Assembly (NCBI GenBank): GCA_019912425.1
Contig: JAIOIU010000080.1
Location: 1-64,000 of the forward strand
Reading direction: 5' to 3'
DNA length: 64,000 nucleotides
Source of the DNA: Candidatus Methylomirabilis tolerans
GTDB taxonomy: Bacteria; Methylomirabilota; Methylomirabilia; Methylomirabilales; Methylomirabilaceae
In this document: positions 8,747-16,082 of the stretch, one piece after another
Numbering within the stretch: position 1 is the first letter of the stretch
How the letters are laid out: the number at the start of each line of letters is the position of its first letter
Made by a program: the position numbers and the translations under genes
The notes under the pieces: generated by a model
Databases searched by the model: none
Told to the model about the DNA's origin: nothing
Seen by the model: the letters and a program-made list of their open reading frames with translations, nothing else

Positions 8747-9203
8747 GCCTGTCTCCTGGATTGGGGCAAGGTCTCATCGATCGTGAGGTGCAACATACCG
8801 CCGAATACGTCGGTCCCGGCCAGGGCGAGTGCTACGTGCCGGTCACAGATTGCGGCGATCCTGTGGCGCTACCTCTGGTTCCTCCACCGTGCGCAGGCGG
8901 TACGGGGCATCTACACAAAAATGCCGAGGGCAGGGGCTGGTACGTTGCGGCCACATCTCGCATATACCACAAGAGGCGATGCCCAATGCCGTCTCGGCCA
9001 GCTTTGCGATCATGGTCACCTTTCTTGTTCGAGAAGGCGACAATCAAAGTAAGCGTATCACAGCCGACTACGATTCAAAAGAGACAAAATAGGCCCAAAC
9101 AGGATAAAAAAGGGTTCTTCCGGGATGAGCGTGGGTCGAGGTCGAGTCTTCAGCGCCGGACATGGGGACACCCTCTTTGCCAAACGAGGCCATGAGGAAA
9201 GAG
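8747..9203. other. Upstream region of the NO-reductase-like genes
   Basis: About 460 bases with no convincing gene. On the minus strand a 66-codon frame (8843-9043) with several cysteines and an AAAGGTG motif before an internal ATG at 9028 could encode a small protein, but I recognise no relatives. Promoter elements for the operon should lie here; I could not identify them confidently. Confidence 0.3.
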
Positions 9204-9440
9204 AAAAACCCCCTTCGATCCCCCTTTGCGAAAGGGGGAGAAACGATAGATGTGCAAGCCTGTGGTCCCTCCTCGCCTGCTCAACGGGGAGTAGCGCGAG
9301 AGTGTAGTCCCCCCCTTTTGGAAAAGGGGGAGAAACGATAGATGTGCAAGCATGCGGTCCCTCCTCGCCTGCTCAACGGGGAGAAGCCCTAGGGTGTGGT
9401 TCCCCCCTTTGGAAAAGGGGGGTTAGGGGGGTTTATCTTT
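9204..9440. repeat. Cluster of C/G-rich palindromes and a 92-base tandem repeat
   Basis: Three palindromes of the form CCCCC-TTT-(n)-AAA-GGGGG occur at about 9210-9240, 9308-9331 and 9400-9440. The sequence between the first two (from GAGAAACGATAG at 9238) recurs with a period of 92 bases at 9330, with minor changes (for example CCTGTGG to CATGCGG). The last arm reads on into GGTTAGGGGGG. A related palindrome occurs inside the AsmA-like gene at 16891-16940. No spacers or cas genes, so this is not a CRISPR array. Confidence 0.75.
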
Positions 9441-9458
9441 GGCACAAGGGAGAAAGGG

Positions 9459-9483
9459 TGTGCGTATCTGTACGCAGACAGGT
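9459..9483. repeat. Diverged copy of the CTGTCTGCGT palindrome family
   Basis: TGTGCGTATCTGTACGCAGACAGG-type sequence, an imperfect palindrome related to the elements at 40046-40082, 44440-44471, 45548-45582 and 46720-46752. Confidence 0.45.
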
Positions 9484-9559
9484 TCACCCACGCGAATTCC
9501 GGAAGAACCAAAAAGGTAATAGTCGGTTGAAACGGAATCGGGGATGATGGGAATCAGGA

Positions 9560-9652
9560 GGGAGAGTGGGGGACGCCGAGAGAGGTGAGGAAGGCGTTGC
9601 AGATCGAGGATCTGCTCCAGCATTTTGTGCGTTCCGGAGCCGCGCCCCCTGA
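9560..9652 (-). pseudogene. LysR-type regulator remnant with internal deletion
   Basis: On the minus strand RGSGTHKMLEQ matches the effector-domain segment RGSGTRKIMEQ of the intact LysR protein encoded at 14100-15014. Without a gap, but in another frame, it runs into SICNAFLTSLGV, which matches the C-terminal PICNAFLTFLGV of that protein. Roughly 75 codons between the two segments are missing and the frame is shifted. It is therefore a scrambled relic of a second copy of the same or a closely related regulator. Confidence 0.6.
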
Positions 9653-9734
9653 AAAATACGGCGCCTGAGCCGGAGGGGTCCGAAAATCGTTGAGGACACT
9701 CGTGGGCGCCGGGCTCCGGCATTCTCCGCTGGTG

Positions 9735-11246
9735 TCATGCGTGGACGCCCGCGTCGGACACTCCGCACGAGGCCCGATTGCTCCAGCGCTTAATGTACTC
9801 ACGGACGCGCAGCTTACGTCGGGTGTTGACGCTCGACATGTAGCGGATCATGCCGAAGACCTCGCGCTCAGGCCCCCAGGCTCGGTCATAGCGGCCCAGC
9901 ACCCAGAAGATGCCGCTGTACGAGTTCGGGTCGCGCCCATCAACGGCGTACCTGTTGTTCAGCTCGATCATGATCTCGAGTGCCGCCTGCGGACTCTCGC
10001 TCCAGTGCAGGATCTTCTTGCCCCACAGCATCCGCAGGTAGTTGTGGATGCGGCCCTCGATCACCAGTTGGTTTTGAGCCGCGTTCCAGAGCTCGTCGTG
10101 GGTCTGTGCGTCCTCGAACTGCTCCAGCGTGTACAGGTGTGGGCGCCGGTCGCAGGCGTGCCGTTGGAGCGTCGCGCGAGCCCAGTTGGGGAGCGACTCG
10201 AATTGGTTGTAGTCGCCGCGGTGCGCACAGAAGTTGAAGCCCAGCTCCCGCCAGGTTACGAGTTCGTCCAGGAAGGATTCGGCGGCTCCGTCCATCCCCC
10301 ACCAGCCCGAGGACCCGCCGGTTGCGGAGCCCGATATGTCCTTCGCCGACCAGTTTTCGCGCGCGGCGATCTCCGCGAGGACCTCGTGCGCCGACACGTG
10401 CCCGAAGTGCAGGTAGGGCGAGAGTCCGCTGGTGGCGTCGGAGTCCGGATGATTGCGTTGGTCGCAGTAGCGCGCAAGCCGCTGATCGAGGAAGCGCTGG
10501 AGTGTCCGACGACCAGCCCTCGCGCCACCCGAATAGAGGACGGGCGGGACTGTGTGGTCGATAGGCACGCTCGACGCCAATGTGATGTCACCATTGAGCA
10601 ACGCGGGCCCGGCCTGGGGCCAGCGATCGGCGACCCCCTCCGGCAGGCGTTCGAGGGGAGGGAGGTGCCCGCTGAGCAAAGCGCGGTGCGGCGTTATCGA
10701 AAGATGCGGTGCGAGCTCGCGCCGCAGGAAACGTCGGAAATCGAAGGCGCGTGCGAACACATTGCCGGTCGCACGCATCGGCAGAAGTCCGTGAGTGTCA
10801 ACCGCCTCGAGCCGCACCGGGAGCTTTCTTGCCGCCGCCGTGATCACGCGTGGGAAGAAGAATGCCGGGTAGTCGTCGGTCACGACGGTGCAGGCGTGCG
10901 CCGCGAGGTGTTCAATGAGTCCCTTGCCCGCGCCCGCCGTAGGCTCGACGTACGGGTAGTAAAGGATGCCGGTGCCGCTGAAAGCGCGCGCGTTGTCCGC
11001 CATGCCATCGATCACGAAGCGGTGGGTGCGGTCGCTGGCCCATCGGTCATCCGCGTACAACGTCTCCAACACGATCAGCGGCCGGTTAAGGTTGCCGGCG
11101 AGTTCGACGGCGCGATCGAGTGCGAAGTTCCACCGCGCACGGCGCGCGGCGATCATCCAGTAGAGAACGTAGCTGCCATCCGTTCTCACGTCCCCGCCGT
11201 TCAGGTTCCTTCGGCGGATCTCTGGGATGCGGTCGGCGCTGCTCAT
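9735..11246 (-). CDS. phr: Class II deoxyribodipyrimidine photolyase
   Basis: About 503 residues. Start taken as ATG 11246; GTG 11252 is also possible. Class II CPD photolyases use a flavin and blue light to split cyclobutane pyrimidine dimers. Family markers are visible: an N-terminal antenna-domain region (YVLYWMIAARRARWNFAL) and a C-terminal FAD-binding helical domain with the motifs WNAAQNQLVIEGRIHNYLRM, WGKKILHWS, LNNRYAVDGRDPNSYSG and FGMIRYM, all typical of class II rather than class I. It ends a three-gene minus-strand group with DUF523-DUF1722 and an SDR protein, only 13 bases after the DUF523 stop. A long opposite-strand open frame over the same DNA is an antisense shadow. Confidence 0.9.
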   Translation of the reverse strand: MSSADRIPEIRRRNLNGGDVRTDGSYVLYWMIAARRARWNFALDRAVELAGNLNRPLIVLETLYADDRWASDRTHRFVIDGMADNARAFSGTGILYYPYVEPTAGAGKGLIEHLAAHACTVVTDDYPAFFFPRVITAAARKLPVRLEAVDTHGLLPMRATGNVFARAFDFRRFLRRELAPHLSITPHRALLSGHLPPLERLPEGVADRWPQAGPALLNGDITLASSVPIDHTVPPVLYSGGARAGRRTLQRFLDQRLARYCDQRNHPDSDATSGLSPYLHFGHVSAHEVLAEIAARENWSAKDISGSATGGSSGWWGMDGAAESFLDELVTWRELGFNFCAHRGDYNQFESLPNWARATLQRHACDRRPHLYTLEQFEDAQTHDELWNAAQNQLVIEGRIHNYLRMLWGKKILHWSESPQAALEIMIELNNRYAVDGRDPNSYSGIFWVLGRYDRAWGPEREVFGMIRYMSSVNTRRKLRVREYIKRWSNRASCGVSDAGVHA

Positions 11247-11259
11247 CGCCACAAGGTCT

Positions 11260-12264
11260 TCACGGGTGGTTGCGGAGCATCAGCTCCTTGGGATGAGGGT
11301 CGAAGTAAAGCTGACCGGGGAGGTATTCGACCGAGTGGCGCCGGATGCCGTAGCGCAGCAGCGCCACCGGGACCACGAGCGGTACAAGCCCCTGGCGAAA
11401 GTCCTCAATTGTGGCGAGGACTTCGCGCTTTTCGATGGCATCGAGCGCGTTTTTCAGGTAGCCCAGCGCGTGCAAAAGCACGTTGGTGTGTTTCTTTCGC
11501 GTGGCCACCGTGCGCAGGGACTCGTGAAACTCCGATTCATAAGCGTCAAAGAGTTCGCGATCGGGTATAGTCCCGGCGCTTCCGACGAGCTTCCCGAGGC
11601 GCCGGTATGCCGCCTCGTTATGGGCTCGCAGGAGCAGTTTGTGGGCGGTGTGAAACTGTATCAGGCGCCTGCGGCTCAGCCCACGCCGGACGAGTACGCG
11701 CCAGCGATTGCGGCTGAATGCGCGCTCGATGAAGTTCTCGCGCAGGATCGGATCGTTCAGGCGCCCGTCTTCCTCAACCGGCAGCGCGGGCCAGTGCTCC
11801 ATCAGCGTGCGGGCGAAGAGCCCGGACTCGTTACGCGCGACCGGGACGCCGTTCCGGTAGACCCGAATACGTTCCATCCCGCAGGAGGGCGAGGCCTTCT
11901 TCACAATATAGCCATCGAGTCCAAGGCGGAAGAGCTCGGCGACTTTATCTGTGGCGTAGGCCAGCATGAGCTCGGTGAAGTCTTTGCCGTTGGAGGGCGC
12001 CACCAACCGCGTCCCGCGCCCTTCCTCCACAAGCCGCACCGTCGGCCGCGGGGCGCCCATGCCGATCTCCATCTCGGGACACACCGGGGCAAGCTCGAAC
12101 CACTGGCCGAGTGTGTCCGTTACGAAGCGGTCCCGCGCGTGTCCGCCGTCGAATCGCACTTTCTCACCGATGAGGCAGGAGGATACGCCCAGCCGCAGCG
12201 GTACGTCCGCCGAGTGCCAGCTCTGCCAGCAGCCGTGTTCGACGAATTCTGTGTTCGTCTTCAT
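11260..12264 (-). CDS. DUF523-DUF1722 (YbgA-type) fusion protein
   Basis: 334 residues from ATG 12264, chosen because GAGGTCGC precedes it and it falls 13 bases after the upstream gene's stop. The first half is DUF523 (LGVSSCLIGEKVRFDGGH, LAPVCPEMEIGMGAPRP, KKASPSCG), with three conserved cysteines suited to metal or iron-sulfur binding. The second half is DUF1722 (FHTAHKLLLRAHNEAAYRRL, and YSLGPL-like helices). Such fusions often lie next to photolyase genes; some related proteins have been linked to DNA repair or thiouracil handling, but that is family lore, not visible here. Confidence 0.82.
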   Translation of the reverse strand: MKTNTEFVEHGCWQSWHSADVPLRLGVSSCLIGEKVRFDGGHARDRFVTDTLGQWFELAPVCPEMEIGMGAPRPTVRLVEEGRGTRLVAPSNGKDFTELMLAYATDKVAELFRLGLDGYIVKKASPSCGMERIRVYRNGVPVARNESGLFARTLMEHWPALPVEEDGRLNDPILRENFIERAFSRNRWRVLVRRGLSRRRLIQFHTAHKLLLRAHNEAAYRRLGKLVGSAGTIPDRELFDAYESEFHESLRTVATRKKHTNVLLHALGYLKNALDAIEKREVLATIEDFRQGLVPLVVPVALLRYGIRRHSVEYLPGQLYFDPHPKELMLRNHP

Positions 12265-12277
12265 GCGACCTCGGACC

Positions 12278-13738
12278 TCATCTCGTCCTCGTACCGGCCC
12301 GGCGACGACCTGTAGTCGCCGCATCGGCGATACGATCGAGCATGCGGGAAAAGACTATGCGGTGCAGAGGATACGCCAGATACCAGTAGGCCAGGCCTGC
12401 GAGACCGATCGGGTCGAAGAGCGCCGTTTGCCGGATCGTGGCGCCGCCCTCGCGCGGTTCGACCATGAATTCGAGCCAGGCGCGCCCTGGGAGCTTCATT
12501 TCGGCTGAGAGCCGCAGCAGCCGATTCGGCTCGTACGCCTCGACTCGCCAGAAGTCGAGGGCATCGCCGACGTGTATCCGTTCCGGCGAAGACCGCCCGC
12601 GCCGCACGCCCACGCCCCCGACGAGCAAATCGAAAAACCCGCGCAGCCGCCACAACCAATCGTAGGCATACCACCCGGTCTCACCGCCGATGCGGCGGAT
12701 CGGTGCGAAGGCTTCCTCCGGGCCCACGTCGACCGCGCGCGACCGCGAGTCGATGAAGCGGTTGTGGAAACGTACCCCGGTCCAACTGCGGCCCTCGCCT
12801 CCTGACGAGAAGGCGTCGTACCAGCGGCTCTCGGCGACCTCGCGCTCCTCGTTGCGGATGGCTGCCGCGATTGCGTCGCGCATGCCGCGTGGCCGCACGG
12901 GAAAGATCTCCAGCGCCGAGGGGTCGCGCACGACGGTCGGGTGCTTGATCGACTCGATGAGCTTACGGCCGACTCGTGCGTAAATTGGCGTGACCAGCCC
13001 AAGCCACAGGCTCGACAGCTTCGGCGTCAGAAACGGCACGCGGATCATCGCGCGACGCAGCCCGCGTTGTCGCGCGTATTCGCGCATCAGGTCTCCGTAC
13101 GATACGCAGTCGCCGCCGCCGATTTCAAACACCCGGCTCTCGGTGAGCGGTACGTTCAGCGCGGCGATCAGGTAGGCCAACAGGTCGTCGATGGCAATCG
13201 GCTGCGCCTTCACCTCGACCCAACGCGGCGTAATCATGATCGGCAGGCGTTCGACCAGCGCGCGGATCATTTCAAAAGACAGGCTCCCCGAGCCGAGCAC
13301 GATCGAGGCCCGCAGCTCGATCACGGGCACTCCAGACTCGCGAAGCACCTCACCAACCTCGTGGCGGCTTCTCAAGTGCGGTGAAAGATCCTCGCCGTGC
13401 CCGAGGCCACCAAGGTAAATGATGCGCTGCACTCCGGCCATCCGTGCCGCCGACCCGAAGTTGCGCGCAGCCACCCGATCCTGCTCCTCGAAGTCTTGTC
13501 CAGAGCCCATCGAATGGACGAGGTAATAGGCCGCGTCGACCCCGGCGAGCGCGTGGTCAAGCGTCTCAGCCTTCAGCATGTCGCCCTCGACCACCTCAGT
13601 CGCCGCTCCGACCCGCGATGCGAGCCCCGCCCGCCGCCGTCCGAGGCACCGCACCCGCCGGCCATCCGCTTCGAGCCGGCGCCAGAGCCGCCCCCCGACA
13701 TAGCCGGTAGCGCCCGTAACGAGCACGAGACCGTTCAT
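12278..13738 (-). CDS. SDR-family NAD(P)-binding protein with DUF2867
   Basis: 486 residues. The N terminus has the Rossmann nucleotide-binding motif GATGYVGG (residues 8-15) of atypical short-chain dehydrogenases, continuing through LGGLGHGEDLSPHLRSRHEV. The C-terminal third (from about residue 330, HNRFIDSRSRAVDV onward, with FWRVEAYEPNRLLRLSAEMK and ARAWLEF-type strands) is the DUF2867/SRPBCC-like domain usually fused to it. Substrate unknown. First gene of the photolyase group; similar neighbours occur together in many bacteria, suggesting a shared light or oxidative stress role. Confidence 0.85.
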   Translation of the reverse strand: MNGLVLVTGATGYVGGRLWRRLEADGRRVRCLGRRRAGLASRVGAATEVVEGDMLKAETLDHALAGVDAAYYLVHSMGSGQDFEEQDRVAARNFGSAARMAGVQRIIYLGGLGHGEDLSPHLRSRHEVGEVLRESGVPVIELRASIVLGSGSLSFEMIRALVERLPIMITPRWVEVKAQPIAIDDLLAYLIAALNVPLTESRVFEIGGGDCVSYGDLMREYARQRGLRRAMIRVPFLTPKLSSLWLGLVTPIYARVGRKLIESIKHPTVVRDPSALEIFPVRPRGMRDAIAAAIRNEEREVAESRWYDAFSSGGEGRSWTGVRFHNRFIDSRSRAVDVGPEEAFAPIRRIGGETGWYAYDWLWRLRGFFDLLVGGVGVRRGRSSPERIHVGDALDFWRVEAYEPNRLLRLSAEMKLPGRAWLEFMVEPREGGATIRQTALFDPIGLAGLAYWYLAYPLHRIVFSRMLDRIADAATTGRRRAGTRTR

Positions 13739-14099
13739 GCTGATCCCGTGGACCTCAGCACGTAGTCCTCAGTATCCGCATACGGGGAACCGTCCGTTGC
13801 TGTTCCAGAAGAATCCGTACAGCCCATCGGCCTCACTATGAGTAAAATGATTGGCGTATCTCTCCACATCGGTCTGACCGTTACAGTAAATCCTATTGAC
13901 TGTTTCCTTTCTTAGCAAGATATTTCCGCCTTTCTGCAGCATGGCAAACACTGCACGCCTGGTCAGCCTATTCCGGCGGACTCCAATGGTATGTGCAGAT
14001 CGAAGTCGAGTCGATCAGGACCCGTGAGGCGCAAGCGTTCAGACCAGAAAAGACACGTCTGGTGCACAGCGGGCCCGTCCCCGCAGTCTTTCCGCGGAA
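13739..14099. other. Intergenic spacer
   Basis: 360 bases between the SDR gene and the end of the LysR gene. A 60-codon minus-strand frame (13769-13951) has protein-like composition but no recognisable family and no clear ribosome site; I do not call it as a gene. This region should contain the promoter of the photolyase group. Confidence 0.3.
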
Positions 14100-15014
14100 T
14101 CAGGGATGGCGAGCTTCGTGCGGGCGGGTGGAGACCCCGAGAAACGTAAGAAAGGCGTTACAGATGGGTGAGCGCGAGCGGTGGCGATGCGTAATGAGGT
14201 AGAACGTCCGGGTCAGCTTCAGGCCCGCGACGGGAATGGCGTAGAGTTCGCGGAAGTTGAGGTCGCTTGCGACGGCAAGCCTCGAGATGATGGCGATGCC
14301 GCCGCCCGTCTTGACCGCTTGCCGGACCGCCTCGTTACTACCCATCTCCGCGATCACCCTGAAGGCGCTCATCGACAGATTGTGTTGCTCCAGGGCCTGT
14401 TCCATAATCTTGCGCGTTCCCGAGCCTCGCTCCCGAATGAGAAACGGCTGGCTCGGCAGCTCCTTTACCCTGACGCTCCTTCGGGACGCCCATGGGTGGG
14501 TGGGTGGCACGACTAAGACCATCTCATCTTCGGCAAATGTCTGGTACTTGAGCTTGCCATCGTCGAATTGTGCGCCCACGGCGCCGATCTCATAGGTGCC
14601 GTCGATCACGGCTTCGATAATCTCTTTTGAGTCTGAGACCTTGAGGACGATCGAGATGTCCGGGTACTGGGCCCTGAACCGTCCGATCAGGGGAGGCAGC
14701 AGATAGCCGCCGGGGACGCTGCTGGCGCCGAGTACCAGTTCTCCCTTCAGTCCACCCTTAAACTCATCGAGCGCCTGTTGGGCTTCCTGGCGGAGCGTCA
14801 GGATCCGCCTGGCATAGCGATACAGCAGGTTCCCACCCTTTGTTGGGGTGGCCCGATGTCCGAGGCGATCGAGGAGCCGGATGCCGACGTCTTTCTCAAG
14901 CTTCTTGATGTGGCCGCTGACCGTGGGCTGGGTCAGGTACATCGCGTCGGCCGCCTTCGAGAAGCTTCCCGATTCGACGATTCTGCAGAACAGTTCGAGA
15001 ACGTGGAGATCCAT
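14100..15014 (-). CDS. LysR-family transcriptional regulator
   Basis: 304 residues. The N-terminal winged helix-turn-helix is complete (FCRIVESGSFSKAADAMYLT then QPTVSGHIKKLE), followed by a periplasmic-binding-like effector domain (LVLGASSVPGGYLLPPLIGR, then ELVxx-type strands). It resembles the CysB/CbbR branch in general layout. Last gene of the long minus-strand run, 10 bases after the glycosyltransferase stop. LysR proteins often control a divergent neighbour, but here the next gene is on the same strand 360 bases away. A degraded partial copy lies at 9560-9652. Target genes unknown; CbbR control of the distant phosphoribulokinase gene is only a guess. Confidence 0.88.
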   Translation of the reverse strand: MDLHVLELFCRIVESGSFSKAADAMYLTQPTVSGHIKKLEKDVGIRLLDRLGHRATPTKGGNLLYRYARRILTLRQEAQQALDEFKGGLKGELVLGASSVPGGYLLPPLIGRFRAQYPDISIVLKVSDSKEIIEAVIDGTYEIGAVGAQFDDGKLKYQTFAEDEMVLVVPPTHPWASRRSVRVKELPSQPFLIRERGSGTRKIMEQALEQHNLSMSAFRVIAEMGSNEAVRQAVKTGGGIAIISRLAVASDLNFRELYAIPVAGLKLTRTFYLITHRHRSRSPICNAFLTFLGVSTRPHEARHP

Positions 15015-15024
15015 GACGGGTCTT

Positions 15025-16074
15025 CTACTCGCCGCGAGAGCCGGCGCCGATTGCCTCCTGATATAGTTGGAGATAGTTTTGAATCTCCCCTTCCGTCGAG
15101 AACTCCCGTTCGATCTTGTCCTTCCCGTTCTTACCGAGCGTGTGGCGCAGATCCGGCTCCCTGATCAGCCGCTCAGCCTTGTGGCTGAATTCCGCCTCTG
15201 AACCGAAGAGCAGTCCTTCGATTCCGTCTTGCACTACCGATCGGTTTCCCTCGATGTCAGAAGCCAGAACCGCTCGCCCGTGACTCATCGCTTCCAGGAT
15301 ACTATTCGCCATGCCGCCTTCGGAGATCGACGAGTTGATCACCACATCGACGGACGCGAGCATGGCACAGATCTGCTCATGAGGGACCGATCCCAGGTAG
15401 AAGGCCCAGGGGTAGTCTCGCAGGAGTTCCTGCAATGCTGTTCCTTCCTCCGCCTCGATAATCGGCCCTGCAAAGACGGCCTTGATATGGGGATATTGTA
15501 TTCTAAGCGCATCAAGCGGCTTCAGGCAGAAGGTGACATTTTTGACACGCCGGATGCCTGAGGGGATAAAGAAGATCAGGTCGTCCGTCATAAGACCCAG
15601 GTGGTGTCGAAGATTGAACGACGGAGTTCCCTGGCAGTGAACCGTCTGGCCGATCACCCGGATTCGGTGTGCTATCTCGGGCAGTTCGCCCACGAGCTTG
15701 GCCTGTATACAGTCATGAAAGACGACGATGCGCGTTGCCCGTCGAAGGATATCTATAATCTCCGGTCTTCGATGCGGATCGAAGAGATCGGTATTGACAT
15801 CGGTTCCGGTCACGGTGAGGATCGAGGGGATGCCCAGCCGGAATGCGGCGTCAGTCACGATCCGCCCTGAGGAGCTGACATGGAATCCATGGACTAGATC
15901 AGGTGTGAACCCGGCCAGATCTCGAAGGATCTCGTCCGGAGAGGGACCATCCTCCAGGGACCAGACCCGCACGGTCACGCCGTGATCCCGCAATCCTGAT
16001 TCGATACGCTGGACTGTGATCGAATTGCCCCGAACGGACGGAACATAGAAGGGAGTGACAATACCCAGTCGCAT
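15025..16074 (-). CDS. Glycosyltransferase family 4 protein
   Basis: 349 residues from ATG 16074 with GAGGAGACCG before it; this start follows the AsmA-like stop by 8 bases. GT-B fold features: N-terminal MRLGIVTPFYVPSVRGNS with the glycine-rich acceptor loop, DLVHGFHVSSSGRI, and the C-terminal donor-binding segment SSISEGGMANSILEAMSHGR (the E-x7-E motif region of family 4). It probably transfers an activated sugar to a lipid or polysaccharide acceptor at the inner face of the membrane. Acceptor and sugar cannot be read from sequence. A much longer in-frame extension upstream overlaps the AsmA-like gene and is spurious. Confidence 0.85.
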   Translation of the reverse strand: MRLGIVTPFYVPSVRGNSITVQRIESGLRDHGVTVRVWSLEDGPSPDEILRDLAGFTPDLVHGFHVSSSGRIVTDAAFRLGIPSILTVTGTDVNTDLFDPHRRPEIIDILRRATRIVVFHDCIQAKLVGELPEIAHRIRVIGQTVHCQGTPSFNLRHHLGLMTDDLIFFIPSGIRRVKNVTFCLKPLDALRIQYPHIKAVFAGPIIEAEEGTALQELLRDYPWAFYLGSVPHEQICAMLASVDVVINSSISEGGMANSILEAMSHGRAVLASDIEGNRSVVQDGIEGLLFGSEAEFSHKAERLIREPDLRHTLGKNGKDKIEREFSTEGEIQNYLQLYQEAIGAGSRGE

Positions 16075-16082
16075 CGGTCTCC

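Noticed and set aside
9204-9440. Possible CRISPR array
   Set aside because: Only two copies of a 92-base unit, palindromes inside the unit, no variable spacers and no cas genes.
9690-11570. 626-codon open frame on the plus strand opposite the photolyase
   Set aside because: Arg/Val/Pro-rich antisense translation without motifs; the minus strand encodes clear class II photolyase and DUF523-DUF1722 motifs.
11227-12315. 362-codon plus-strand frame
   Set aside because: Antisense to the DUF523-DUF1722 gene; no recognisable domain.
13769-13951. 60-codon minus-strand frame with protein-like composition
   Set aside because: No family, no ribosome site, isolated in a spacer.
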